This document shows, in pieces, positions 11,501 to 24,093 of a stretch of DNA of 64,000 nucleotides. This DNA is from Bryum argenteum (taxonomy: Eukaryota; Streptophyta; Bryopsida; Bryales; Bryaceae): the NCBI GenBank assembly GCA_037043015.1, contig CM073330.1, positions 3,001,263 to 3,065,262 on the forward strand. The letters are read 5' to 3'. The notes beneath the pieces are model-generated. The model was not told the origin of the DNA. It saw nothing but the letters and a program-made list of their open reading frames with translations, and did not search any database. Made by a program: the position numbers and the translations under genes. The first letter of the stretch is position 1; every line of letters begins with the position of its first letter.

Positions 11501-14500
11501 ATAGCACAGATAGAGCCTTCAATCCTGAGTCAGCAGTCATTGCTGCAATTGCAGATACTGCGTACTTGGCTTGCTTCCGGCTACCCTCTAGACAGAGTTG
11601 CTCCAGAATCAAGTTAACATTGCTGCAGAGAGCACCAGAGAAAAATAAATGCCACATCCGACTATACACCAACGTAATTTGAACCAGCTGTGCTCTCTAA
11701 TTCTGGTTACGGATGCGAACCAAGTATACAAATCAACTTTCTCCTCGCTTCCTACCTCCTGCTCTCAGTTGCAGTGCCCTTGTTCCGGAAGGAGGCACCA
11801 GATTTAGACAAGATGTGCACTACACCCTCTTTGATAGACTCATCAGGGTCCTTCAATAATGTCAACAACTCCTCCTCGGCATCTGCTATCAAATCTGGGC
11901 AGTATATAGCAATTTCCTGCGAAAAAATACAGGCAGAGAAGTTATGACTACAAATTTAAGTAAGATAAGAACTAAAAGAGAAGCAGCCTTTATCCAACTG
12001 ATGTTAATTAGAGATTCGATGCATCATTGTGCTGACTGATCAAATAATAAACTGAAATAAGATTGGCATAATTAGATAAGAGTTCTCAAAGGCATAGCAA
12101 TGTTATTCAAAGCAACAACATAAAAAATACTTTACACACCAAAAGAAGCGAGAGACTTGTTGCAACAAGGTCCTTGTCGTTATCAGAATCTTTGTACACA
12201 AGAACTTCTTTGGCAATAGCGATGACATGTTCCTTGCCGAAGAAAAAGTACCCACACTTCGTGGAAAGACTCTTCATGAAGTCATATTGTGCATGCTCCT
12301 CTCCTAGTTTCTTCAACATATCTTCCTATACCCCCCTCGATGTCACAGAATCATTGTTAAGCCAAGCTTTGTTTTTCAAGTCTCTCGTGAGATGTTGATC
12401 ACAAATTCAATCCTACCTTCTTCACAACCAGGACCAATGCGTTAGATGATTGCAATATGATCATCGTCGCTCCACTCTGACTAAACTTCCCTCCTAACAT
12501 TTTGCAGCAGCCATGACAATCATGCAAATTAGAGACTGCTGAAAAATGGAAAGGCTTACAGAACCACTACATCACAGGGACATCGGATTGCATCACAAGC
12601 CGGAAACGAAGTACCTAGAAGATGAAACATTAGCATTTAACAACTCAAGAAGTACCACTTTCGACAGCTCACAAGCACCACGATCAGACATACCCGAACT
12701 GTAGCAGCCTTCGAGAGGGTTGTGTTCGGATTGAGCAATGTGGACAGAGCAGTAAAAACACTCTCATCCTTCATCTGATGCAGTTTCTGTAGACTTTCCT
12801 CCGCCTTAGGAGGCTCCACAAAGAACAGGGCGATGACCTTGAAATGAGATTGCAATTTCGCCTCAAGATTAGGAATCTCTTCTTCCTGCAATATGCCTCA
12901 TGTTGTCAATATCAAAGCCGGAGACAACGAACATTGTAGCATGTGGCACGCAACAATTTCTCGCAGAGACGAGAACAAACCGAGATGATTATGGCCGTTA
13001 AGTAAAAAAATGAAAACGATAAGAAGAGGTCAGCGACCTACCTTCGCTTTCTGCCGCGTGACCAAGTATGCCTGCAGCTCTTGCTGCAGCCTGTTAAGAA
13101 TTATCCAACAAAAAGAGCGTATTATGTACTTAAAGTGAAGTATCGCTCTCCTTCTCGTATTTCTCAGCCATGAACATATGCACCAAAGAGCGAGGAAGCA
13201 GAAATCTAAATATCTGTCATTAGCTACCTACACGAATGCTCAAAGGGCGTTCAGGGTAGTCAACAAGATTCACAACAGGTAATTTGAAAAGTACAACAAT
13301 AAATGAATAAGCGAATAACTGCAAATATGACATGTATGTACAACTGATATCACATAAACCATTTGGAAGATGATGATGGCTTCATAGACTGACAGAAGCT
13401 TAGCATTTTCCTTAAAACAAGGATAACGTTCGGATTTGAATCAGCAATATCAAAACCAGCCAGGCTGAAAGACTAAGGTGGGGACCTGAAGCTAGCTAGT
13501 ACGACCAACAAACTACAGAATCTTATCTTGTGATTGTATGTGAAATTCACTCATGTGGATCCAAAATCTTGCCTTTGTTTCTGGAGAAGTATAAATTGCA
13601 GCGCTTTTTTCTCATTCTCGTCAAAAGTAGAGAAAGCAAGAACCCAATGTTTCGCCTGCTCCTCCAGAGGAAGTGCAGCTGGTACAAGCTGCTCAGTAAG
13701 AATAATCTCCAAGCCATGAGTTCTGTCACACCAAGTAGACGTCAAAGTCAACGACTCCAATTAGTGTTAAGATTACAATCAAGCCAACTAAAAAGCTTAT
13801 CTGAAACACTAATGTGTGTTCAATATCAGTGCTCAAAAAGCTGACGACCTGGCAAGCAGAAGTGTGCACAGGTTTCTTCGAAACAGCAGGACACTGAACG
13901 CACTAGTCTAACGACAAAAAGTGATAAAGGGCTTACTCTTTGTCGTTACAGCATCGAGCAATTTTCCCGGGTATCCATTCATACTCCTTGTCAAGAGCAA
14001 TAGCACCTTCAAGGCACTTGGTGCAGTAAGTTTTATACAATTTCATTGCTTTCAGCAAGGTGGCCTTCCGAACACCAACCTGAAGAATCCCAATGAGTAA
14101 GGTTCAATCATTGTCTATCATTTCTCACGTACCAGTAATATCATATGAATCCACTTTGGAACTGTAATGACCCAGAAGTTAACTTTGTCAAGTAGAAAAA
14201 AAGGGACATATTTCACAACAGCGAGACGAACTTCGACCTGGTGTACTCTAGCCAAGTAAAGAATCCCACCGAAGATATTCTTCTGAGCGGTATAAAACAA
14301 TGAAAAACCATAATGTCAATGCATGGCTCCGAATCATATACCTTCTTATCTCGAAGCCTCTCAGCACCTTCGCGCAACGCGTCAGTGGAAACCCACTTGA
14401 GGTCAGTAATAGCCAAGTCATAGATGGCCTTCACGGCAACGATCCGAACTTTATCGTCAAAATCCAATATTCGATCCTGAATTGAACCTACACAACCAAC

Positions 14501-17500
14501 CACGTCAATTGAATTGGATATCGTAACGCGATTCTTCTTTGGAGACTATAAAGCTAGGAACTGCACATACACTACAAGGTCCTTCCAGTAGTATACACCT
14601 TGAGCTGCAAAGGATTGAAACTTTGATGCTTGACGAAATATTGCTCTGACATGGCACTAGAATGACTACATTAAGCGATAACAAGACTTGCTAGCACAAA
14701 AGGAATGAAGACAGCAACTCATACGATTCTCTTTCGCACTTGTTCACAAATTGTACTTGTTTCAACAGGTTAAGGATCACTAATGTGACAACAGGATGAG
14801 TAGAGGAACATGAGAAACTCACTCAAGATCTCGACGGCTTGCTCGCTAGTAGGGTACGCTTCCACAAAAGCCTTAGCACAGTTCACAACTGCTACTCGAA
14901 CCTCTACTACTTTGTCACTAAACCGCTTCAGAAACTCTGCAAACACTGTAGGATATTCTTGGGCAAACTGACGGCTGGGATGAACAAACAAACGCCCTAA
15001 GAGGGCAATTGCTTTCAAACGCACGCTTACTTTATCTTTCTGCAATTCATCACGAGGACACATTAATACATGATGTTGCATATGTCCGCCAACAATGAGG
15101 CGATCGCATCACCTCTCAAGAGTCCAATATATAAAAAACTAAAAATGAGAATAACGTGGACTGTACCACAAGCTCGTCATTGATGTAGGGAATAACGCCC
15201 GCAAGCAGCTGAGGGGCACAGCCATAGAGTTCGTATATAATATCATGGTGGTCCTTGTGAAGTCCGCTGTCTAAGCTCTTCCCCTCCACCATAACAGATG
15301 TAAGGAAACTTCGAACATAGGGTTCTAACTTGTCAGTACACTTCTGAACAACAGCTATCGCCAACTTGCGTGCAGCTGACCCCTCCTGCACAAGAAAATA
15401 CTAACACATCAGAATACACCAACACAGTGAACAGAACACACCTAATTCTGTAAACCATCTCTCAAAAACAGCGACAAGCTAAGTGATGAATCAACCATAC
15501 TAGGAAAAAAAAACAATTAGAAACCATACGATACTACTGCAGCAAGAAACATCTTTTTAGTCCAGATGATTCTATTGAATTTCCCACCTCGATATAGATT
15601 GAAACAGAAAAAAAAAAAAAAAATACTCGCCAAACTAACGATTTGTAGCAGCTTCCGCGAATGAATCACGTCATCATAGCCCTTTGAAGCTGGGAGGGTG
15701 TCTTAATACACCCAACGGACCCAGGCAGGGCCAGCCCGACCAGGATGGAGTTGCTTTCATACTACTCAATAAAAGGAGAAACATGAACATTTTTTTAATC
15801 GATATGACGTACCTTCTTTGACTTCAGCAAGTTTTTGAGGATAACCTCCACCATAGCAGATGGAATCTTTTCACTCTCCTCCAAAACAAGAGTTAAAACA
15901 TTTCTCATGGCGACGAAGACATTGTGAGGTTGCTCGTCACTGTCAAAAAACAAGGGTTACGATGACGTGCTGCATTGAATATAGACTTCGGCAGCATCGG
16001 AACAGCAGAGCATTAAAAGCCCAGAACTGTAGTAAGGAAAACGATGAGAATGATGAAACAAAAACCAAAAGGAAAAATCAACTTCGAGAAGCTACTCAAA
16101 TTGATACACACCTTGCAGTAAAGAAGAAGGTCTCAAACATCTCCAAAATGAGATCGTCACATTCCAAATCCAGCATGACCACGCATGATCTGACCTTGGC
16201 AACTGTCTCCAGAATGTTAACCCTCCTCGCAAACGAGGGGCTGTTCACATCATCGAGTCCCTTGAAGTTGGTGACAATCAACTGAAATATCTCCTGCAAA
16301 ATGATTAACAAGCAGAGTTTGATTTTTTAGCACAAACTGACGCATGAGAATACAACACCTTCGGAGCAGGTCATGAAATATCGCAAATCGCTACCCCTTC
16401 TCATTAAACTCAGTCTTCTATTTTCTGCTCTCTTATCTCCTATTCTTTTGACGGTCCAAGAACAAAAAAATCGATGTACATCAACCATTCCTAACGCGCC
16501 AGAACTTGAGAACGACACACTTCAAATTGGAAAAGAGATGTAGGCAATGAACAAAAGCATAGAGGATCACCTTGAGTGTTTCGTCACTGTAAGGAGCATC
16601 AGGAGCCACGATTCTCATAACTTCGCTAATGCATATTGCAACGAGCAACCCAACCTCCTTGTCCTTGTGTCTCAACAATGATGGAGATACCAAAGCCTCC
16701 GTACAATATTTCATGGCATTTTGAATGCTTGCTGGGGGAGACTGATCCAACTCTGCAAGCATAGTCGAAGCATGCTGCAACATGCAAAATGACGATCAGT
16801 CAACAATCAACGGAAGCCATGTCATAACTGGAGACTCTAGTTTCTTCTAAACTTCACACAATGCTCAGCTGGTACTCCTCTTTTTAAAAATCCAGTGGAA
16901 TCGAACGAGCAAGGCTAGTCGATCAGTTTATCGATAGCCAAATCTAAGATACAGGCCATATGTACGCCTACACCATACTTAAGTCTGCCTAGAAAGCTCT
17001 CAAATATTGACCATATCCGATTTCATCATACGTACTACTAATGTGAAGTAACTAAGGCACGGGGAAACAGACAAGATGCCAAGACGAGGACTGCACTCAC
17101 GGGCATAATAAAAACAGGCCTGAGCTGAGCTTCGCATTCGACTGGGTTCTAAACCCACTGGTGCAAGCACAACTACCCGAAGGTGCTTCCGGGGAAAGAT
17201 CCTCATCTTGAACGAGACTATTGGTGCTGACAGTAGGACTACCAATAAATGCTACACTTCTTCAACCGACTAAGATTTCTTAACGAAAGGGTAGACGTTC
17301 AGAACATTCTGATAGAACGGCTGATTAGGTCACGACTGTTCTGCTCCACTGATCCAATGTGACAGAAGCCACACTACTATTTCTCTCGGCAGCCGTAGTA
17401 AGATTCACAAGTCTTGTACGCAGACTGTCTTCCAAGCCAATGTTCGTTTTTCTAACTTCTACCTCTGTATGTGTTCTTTACAAGTTTAAAACCAGCATTG

Positions 17501-17952
17501 ATACTAGTGACTAACACGAACGCCAGTGGTCACTTCCAACTTCAACGGCAGGAGCTCGTTAATTATTTCCTGGCAGAAAAACTGCCTCCACATAACTAAA
17601 CATACAGAGAGACAACCATTTCTTGGTTCAAGCAGTCGTGCGTTTCAACACGACAGTTTTTATCAAAGTAGAATCTCCATCGTTAAACCGAAATTTGCGT
17701 ATCCGCTACTGCCCAAGCTCACTAAAAAGCCCTAATTCCGCTCTTGCAGCGCCACTGCAATATTTTCCTACATTCTTCAAGGGTATACCGGAGCATTAAA
17801 ATTCTCCGGATTAAATTATGCATTTCTTTTTCATAAAAAGCAAAATGGCAACGTACCAGCAGCAGCTTGATGAGAGCATCTTTCGACTGGTTCCTCCCGA
17901 GCTTCTTGCCAATGTCGGTCAGCTCCGCCTCTTTCGATTGTTTCTTCGACAT
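5539..17952 (-). CDS. PDS5: Sister chromatid cohesion protein PDS5 homologue with AT-hooks and C-terminal Tudor domain
   Basis: PDS5 binds the cohesin ring in the nucleus and tunes its loading, release and maintenance. Thirty-three exons join in frame to 1718 aa: 17952-17857, 16774-16571, 16293-16112, 15939-15813, 15385-15167, 15039-14823, 14487-14342, 14079-13937, 13722-13573, 13090-13042, 12885-12694, 12325-12140, 11916-11756, 11622-11496, 11367-11212, 11011-10955, 10847-10711, 10611-10494, 10277-10143, 9961-9756, 9514-9364, 9153-8530, 8391-8308, 8116-7604, 7490-7443, 7250-7156, 7020-6969, 6804-6706, 6561-6518, 6348-6268, 6104-5932, 5805-5672, 5589-5539. Residues 1-1050 are PDS5-type helical HEAT-like sequence (for example VAPDAPYSDETLK and LSTKCGYFFFGKEHV). 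Residues 1053-1290 form an acidic Glu/Ser/Ala linker. Residues 1290-1460 carry two AT-hook cores (KRGRPKG, KRGRPAK). Residues about 1490-1555 are the plant PDS5 Tudor domain (IKVWWPLDKQ, then FYKGEVLHYDAKKKKHK). A Lys-rich tail follows. Introns 9 and 22 are GC-AG. The start is the first ATG in frame with MSKKQSKEAEL. Confidence 0.93.
6706..7250 (-). other. Tudor-domain exons of PDS5
   Basis: Three short exons (7250-7156, 7020-6969, 6804-6706) encode the Tudor fold. Visible elements are the strand with KVWWPLDKQ, the turn FYKGEVLHYD, and ILYHDGEEEILNL. The aromatic residues Trp-Trp, Phe-Tyr and Tyr sit where a methyl-lysine or methyl-arginine cage would be. Yeast and animal PDS5 lack this domain; plant PDS5 proteins have it. 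Ligand binding here is inferred from the family. Confidence 0.8.
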
Positions 17953-19300
17953 CGTGGCAACAACGTCGTCGCTATTGTAACCCTCTCGTTTGCAGCGTCA
18001 TACACACTGCGCTTGTTTTTCTAAATTCCGGTAAGGTAATGCAAATGCGCCCTAAAATTTTATCCCTGATTCCCACCACATCGCTAAAACTGCCACAAAA
18101 TTGAGTGTGACTGACTACGGAGCCCGCATTCAAAACCCTGCGAGTAAGTCAGTTGTTTTCCGAGGAAAACCCCGACACAGCAGCATAAAAGAAGCGGCAA
18201 AAGGTGAGCGAGCGAGCGAGCGTTGGCTGTCGTCGTCTTCGTGGCACGCGAACGAGGGCGGGAAGACGGACCAGGGCGCTACTACGCTACTACTACCCTT
18301 GAAGCTAGCGGCAGGCGGACGACGCCATGGCCAGCCCTTCCAAACTCAAAATACACCAAAACTCGAGCCTCGACTCTGACCTTCCGTCCCTTCCGTCTAG
18401 CTCCGTCGGGCACCCACCCCGCGATCGTCCCCCTCGTCCCAATACATTTGCGACTTCTCGTCCTCGTTCGTCCCTACTACGTTCACTTCCCGTCCCGCTG
18501 TCCTATGACTTCCGTGCGCCCGTTCCCGCCTGTTTGCCTTTTCCAGAGTTGTTCCCCGTTCCCTTTTGTGTTCCCCTCGATCAGTTGCTTGAAGTGACAG
18601 GTTCGTGGCATCTGGGACGAGCTTCCGCGAATGACGTGGCGATCGGAAAATTCCATGTTCCAAATAGTGAGGGGAATTCTCGGGGCAAGGGAGGGAGGGG
18701 TAAAGAGCCCCTCCATTTTTAATGTTTAGGCTTAAAATGCCAAGGAATAGGTTTCTAGATGACTTGGGACAACACACTTCATTTTTTTTCATTCAAAATT
18801 ATCAGAAATTCTCATTTGTTGGTCCAAATCAAAAATTCTAGGGATTCTACAGAAAAAATCCCATTGGTTGACGGTATCTACATGCGCCCCAAATAGTGCA
18901 TGTAAAAGAACTTCTCATTTTTTACCTTTGGAATTAAAAATTCTAACATATTTTAGTTTTTGGTGATCAATAAGATTTGGAAGATTTATAAGTACGTTCA
19001 ATGTTTGATGTATAAAAAGTAAAACCAACTAATGAAAACATGTCCACGTTCCATTTTTATAATGTAATAAAAGCCAAAATATAAATAATAATATCTCTTT
19101 TTTTTTACAGATTTTTTAATTTGGGAAAATATTGAGAACGTATGAGAATATACTGTTGTATTGGCTAGACTAAAGAATGCATCAAGTTTGCTTTTGAACT
19201 TTGGGTGTCAATAACTCACAAAGTAAAAAGAAATTTGAAATATAATTGGTCTTGTTGCAAAGACATTGGAAAACATTGCAATATGCAAAAAGTATTTAGA
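17953..19300. other. PDS5 upstream region, no gene recognised
   Basis: This is the presumed PDS5 promoter and 5' leader (minus-strand transcription), GC-rich from about 18100 to 18600 and AT-rich beyond. Open frames of 100-130 codons at 18223-18792 overlap on both strands, resemble no family I know, and reflect base composition. No transposon end could be defined. Confidence 0.5.
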
Positions 19301-19309
19301 TTTATGTTA

Positions 19310-19985
19310 TAAGTTTGTTTCAATGAGAGGGTGCCTAAATTCAAAACCCCCAAATCATAACTTTTTAACAGAACTAGAGAATGATAGCCATGACATTGAT
19401 GCAATTACTCAAGTTGAAAGAACCAATGTTTAATTCTCACCCTACCTCTGTCAGAAGTTGAGCAACACGTCTCCTCAACTGCCCTTGTTTGTCGTCTTCC
19501 ACTTTGTTGAGGATAAATGTTCCTCCACCTGACATCTTAATGTTTAATTCTAACCGTACCTCTGTCACAAGTTGAGCAACACGTCTCCTCAAGTGCCCTT
19601 GTTCATCGCCTTCCACTTTGGTGAGGATAAATGTTCCTCCGCCTGACATCTTGGCGTCAGAACATAATTATGATGTGATGGTGTTTCACTGAGAGTTCTG
19701 ATTGTTTCTTAAATGTGTCTCTAATTAGCCGTTTGTTACAAGCCTGTTTAAATGAAAGCGTGCCTAATTCAAAAACTCATATTCATAACTTCTTATCAAA
19801 ACTAGATAGTGACAGCCATAACATTCATGCAATTACTGAAGTTGGAAGGACAGATGTTTATATCTACGGACCCTACCTCTTTTGCAAGTTGAGCAACACG
19901 TCTCCTCAGCTATCCTCTTTCTTCCCCTTCTACTTCATCTAGGATAAATGTTCCACTCCTTGGCATGTTACCATCAGAACCGAAT
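19310..19985 (-). repeat. Direct repeats carrying three copies of a short protein-coding motif
   Basis: Two related stretches, about 19310-19535 and 19735-19985, share a flank (tgcctaa, ataact, gccat, gcaattact) and a motif block. The first region has the motif block doubled (19437-19649). On the minus strand each block reads Met-(Ser/Pro)-x-(Gly/Ser)-GTFIL followed by LRRRVAQL. The first two blocks share one open frame of 70 codons. The third (19966-19868) has one internal stop. This looks like an exon fragment amplified inside repetitive DNA. Confidence 0.6.
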
Positions 19986-20199
19986 TATGATGTGATAATG
20001 TTACATTGAGAGTCTTTATTGTGTTCAAAGTGCTTGTAAGGTAGCGCATAACTTACAAGTCCCCATATATTTTTAGCCAAAAAATAAATTTTCCACATAA
20101 AATATCATAAATGAAAATGAATATAAGCGATTAAAATCTTAAATCTTAAATTTCCAAATTTGTAGTAAACTTATTGTAGGTTCTGTATTTCATAATTTA

Positions 20200-21500
20200 A
20201 AGTCATGAGGCTCATATATTGCAAGACCATAACACCATTTGTATCTATAAATGATTACAAAATTTGATCCATTTCACTTTGAATTGGAAAAGCAGCCAAC
20301 TTGCTATAAAATTATCAACTAGTAAATTGTTCACCTTTATGCCTAATAAACTCTTATACGATAAACTTTCATAGCTCAATTATTAGCTTTGAAATGGTCA
20401 AAGCTACCCAAATCTACAATAGAAAGATAGTCCAAATCTCAACTTCTTGCACTCAAATGCATGCATTTTGTCCAAAACATATCGGACTAGAAAAGAGGGA
20501 GGGTTTGCAATGTTTTCTTCTCAAACATTGTTCACATTTAGCAACGTTTTGGAACTTGCATGCAACGTTCTGGAACTTGCATGCGCAATGTTCTCAAGAA
20601 AATGAGCAACGTTATCCGATCACCAAGCAATGTTATATATGGTTTAATTGAAAACGTTGTTTATTTTCTTAAGAACGTTGCTCAAGGAAGTTCCAAAACG
20701 TTGCTAGACTTGAGCAACCGTTTACACAAAAACAACCTATGTAACAATGCAAACCCCTTCTTTTCTAGTAGTGATAGAACCAAGCTATTCAAAAAACAAA
20801 AAAATAAATAGCAAATCAGTAAATCTAGGGTGAAACTACTACCATTAGTGCTACCACGAAGCTAATGTCGCCGCAAAATATAAATTTCTTATTATGACTT
20901 CAAAGTCAGGGCCGATTTATTTTAGATGTAATTAGTTGAGGCTCCTTAAATGTAATTGGTTGAAAAAGAAATTCTTGACCGACCGGAGTGTAAACCGGCC
21001 CTTAATGAACTTCAAGTGACTAGTCTAAGTGGAGTTGTCTAACTTCCCTGCTCACTTCCACGGTGCAATTCTTATTCTACTTTTTAGACCAAAATTTCAT
21101 CCTTCTAATGATAAATACATCCCTTAACAATCAATACCCGAGTCAACCGGAAGGATAAACCTTCTTTTCACGGGAATCGGCTTTTGCATTTTGCATCTTA
21201 ACCCCTAAATGGTTTGACTCATTTGTAGTAAAATGAACACATCCTCAAAAGCATTGTCATAGGTGGAGGTAAAAGTGTGTTATCCAAATCTCAACCGTAC
21301 AATCTTGTCGTAGACATATTGAACATCATGTGGGTCAAATTTTGAGTCATGAGGCTTCATAGATTGCGAGATCATAATGTATTAATACTCAAAAATGATC
21401 ACATAATTTCATCATTTTCACTTTAAAGTGAAAATGCTACCATTAGACTTATTGCAATGAAAAAGTCACCAATTAGAATGTTGTTCACCTTCATCTCAGT
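20200..21500. repeat. Diverged direct repeat pair in AT-rich intergenic DNA
   Basis: The stretch 20200-20345 (agtcatgagg, attgcaagaccataa, tcactttgaa, ttgttcacctt) recurs in diverged form at 21342-21500. The CACTA-like foldback at 20483-20773 sits between them. No coding content was seen. Confidence 0.5.
20483..20773. mobile_element. CACTA-like foldback MITE rich in AACGTT
   Basis: The right end is ttttctagtagtg, so it reads CACTACTAGAAAAG inward. The left end reads gactagaaaagaggg, and the following gtttgcaatg matches the complement of the right arm. Inside, an 18 bp perfect inverted repeat (agcaacgttttggaactt) lies at 20540-20557 and 20688-20705. Further gcaacgtt/aacgttgc motifs make nearly the whole element self-complementary. 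A non-autonomous CACTA-type foldback is the best reading. Confidence 0.6.
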
Positions 21501-21639
21501 AGCATCCTTGAACAAAAAAAAACCATGAGAAAAATTTCTTTGTGCAAATTATGGCCCTGCAATGGTGAAAACTGCCCTAAATTTTACAAAGGAAAAAATG
21601 TCTAAAACTAGGCTGCTGTCACTGAAATGCATGCCATTA

Positions 21640-21900
21640 ATTCATACTTCATTGAATGGGTCTGAGATTTTCATTACATAAACTAGACTTGATTTGGGAC
21701 CCAACCCAAGTGATTTCGTCCAAAACGGAGTCCGGATGAAGAAGTTATGGCTCTCCAAAGTTGGTGTCATCCAAAATGTCGTTTTTCGACATTCGGCCCG
21801 CTTAAGGGTTAAAGACATGGCTATTCTATGAAATGTGATTGTGAACACCACTCTAACCACTTGAGTAATGTTAGAGCTTGGGAAGTGGCAGCTTAAAGTT
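21640..21900. repeat. Dispersed repeat family A, copy 1
   Basis: The sequence around tgaatgggt, ctagactt, tttgggac, ggatgaagaagttatggct and cgacatt recurs at 39350-39600 with the same order of blocks, and more weakly at 25170-25330. It is non-coding and probably part of a decayed transposon. Confidence 0.55.
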
Positions 21901-22409
21901 GACGAAGCAACACACGTGAGCATGCCTTTTTATACGTCTATGCAACACTAAGATTTGATTTTAGTGTTGAATAGTCATATGCAAAAGTATAAGTGTAAGA
22001 CAAAAAATATGCAACACGAAATGTGGATGAGTCGATCCATTACTATAAATCCTTCAAGGCGTAGAGAGACAAAAAGACATAACCATTGTTGTCTTTGAGT
22101 AACTTTAAGTATAAATGACTACCTTTTGATGGCTCTATATCAAAAACTCTTGAATCAATTGAGGATCCCTAAGCGGCTACCATCCTCCTCGATACCCTAT
22201 TTGGCTTCTCCAAAACCACATTTTGTAAGTGAAATGCTCTTAAGGTACTAACATTTTGTATTTTTTTAATCTATAATAAAATTCAAATACATTGTTTTCT
22301 TCAATATTTGAAGAAGTCTATTATTTTTTTAATGATACTTAGAAATTCAAATAATTCTCATTTTAATTATAAATTTTCGACTCTAGAACACCCTATACGG
22401 ATTAGTGAT

Positions 22410-22920
22410 TAACATCATCTTTACTTGGATTCTTTGGAGGTGTCTTTGCTGCTTTTCAAATCCCAATAGTTGTTGTACATGCAAAATGTGCAGCAAAAGG
22501 TTACAAAGTATTTTCTTTGAGTTGTTCTTTTCAAGGGCATTTTAAATTTTAAGGCGCCCTTATTCTACTTGTTTTTCCAATTTTTGTATAAAGTAAAATT
22601 GTTTATATTGTGGCAAAGTTGTTACATAGTGATATTTGATAATCTCTATTTGATTTTTTAATATTGATAATTTATTTTGTCATTGATTGTTGGTAAAACA
22701 TTCAAACAATAATTCCATTGCCTACCATTAGTCTTCACATCAAATTGGAGGTGTTGGCGAGACACTTGATGTGAAGAGTTGAAACTACGTGTCAAAAAGC
22801 AACACCCTTACAAAGAGTCCACAACAAATTCCAGTAGGTTCGTTTATTTAGGGTGGGGATGATTATAACAACAAAATTTTGTCTCAACTTGTCATGAAAA
22901 GTAGGAGGTATAGCTTGGAA
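22410..22920. repeat. Dispersed repeat family B, copy 1
   Basis: Blocks such as cacttggattctt-like sequence, aaagttgttacat, ggtgttggc and gtaggaggtatagct occur here and again in the same order at 25380-25800. The two are diverged copies of one non-coding element about 500 bp long. Confidence 0.6.
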
Positions 22921-23386
22921 AGCAACCGTTTGCAATAGTCTTCAACCCCGCTTGCCTCCTCAATTTTAGATACTTTGAACAAGCAATCTGATCATTCCAA
23001 CAACATATAGGTTTGGAGTTTTTTATTCTTATTGTATTTCTATTCTTACTTTGATTTCTATTTTTTGGGTTGAAATCTACAAGCAAAGAAAACGGAAACA
23101 ATGACCTTTTCGACAATATTTTTGAAGATAATATACTACGCACTAGTATTTATAGTTTGATGGTCAAAATATATCTTAGCTAAGTCAAGAAGAAAATAGA
23201 GTGGTTTGTATTTCAAAGTTATCATATTTATTACAAATTAAGTGTTTGCTAATATTGGAGATGATCACTTTAAAAACATGGTCATCGATACACCACCTTT
23301 CTTGATGTTTGAGGGGATGGACCATTTTAACACAGAGGCAAAAGTTTTGATTGGGGCTCATGAATGCACCATTTCCATATGTCTTA

Positions 23387-23863
23387 GGGCATTTCCAATG
23401 GACTGGTTAAATTTAGCTATAGAAGAGGAGTCCCTAATTTTAGCAATCTTTAAAATCTACACCCTTCCACAACCTCTTACATTTCCCTACTATATTTCAC
23501 CTTCCACTACACCAGTGGAGAAATTCAAAACCACATGAAGCCCAAAAGTTCAAGACGTTTTGAGTTCTTTTTAAGAAGGCAAGCCAAAACATCTCAATGT
23601 CAAGTCAGCTCAAATAGAAAATACATTTAAATGGGAGTTGGGGTGGATAATGATGCTTGTAGCAAGTTTGGGAGGCCTGCTTCATTTGGCGGGTCTAGGA
23701 CCTTTTTTCCGGTAGGCCGTCAAAGGTGGCGGGTCTAGGGCCCTTTTTCGGCAGGTCGTCAAAGGTGGCCGGTCAATAGCTAGTCCATTGAGAGAGCTAG
23801 ATGACCCTTGCCTTGTTAGCAGTAGCTAGTCCTACCTCTTCAGCCAGTTCATTGAAAATACCC
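23387..23863. mobile_element. Tourist-like (PIF/Harbinger) MITE with TTA target-site duplication
   Basis: The left end is gggcatttccaatggactgg and the right end is ccagttcattgaaaataccc, matching at about 17 of 20 positions as inverted repeats. The trinucleotide TTA flanks both sides (23384-23386 and 23864-23866), the duplication typical of PIF/Harbinger insertions. Two direct copies of a roughly 41 bp unit (core ggcgggtctagg then gtcaaaggt) lie at about 23688-23770. Confidence 0.7.
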
Positions 23864-24093
23864 TTATTTGTACCCCTTCTTTGTGATTGTGGATAAATTA
23901 GGAAAAACCTATTGTAATTAGAGCATGTGCAATAGCACTACGGATGTCAAATGCAAAATAGGGAATATTGGCAAGGTAGGAAGCTTAAGTAAGCAAGTCA
24001 ATGAATGATTTATATATAATTTCTTACAAATTAGGTTTTCAATTGTAGATCTTTTATAGTATGAAGGATGCTTGACTCGTGGTCGTTTTACAT

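Noticed and set aside
12400-12480. Possible additional PDS5 exon on the minus strand
   Set aside because: Exons 11 and 12 already join in phase with a family-like sequence; the extra stretch adds nothing recognisable.
14118-14300. 60-codon minus-strand frame inside PDS5 between exons 7 and 8
   Set aside because: Including it would break the phase match between 14342 and 14079, and it does not resemble PDS5.
18223-18792. Overlapping frames of 75-130 codons on both strands upstream of PDS5
   Set aside because: GC-rich promoter-like DNA; frames lack domains and codon bias.
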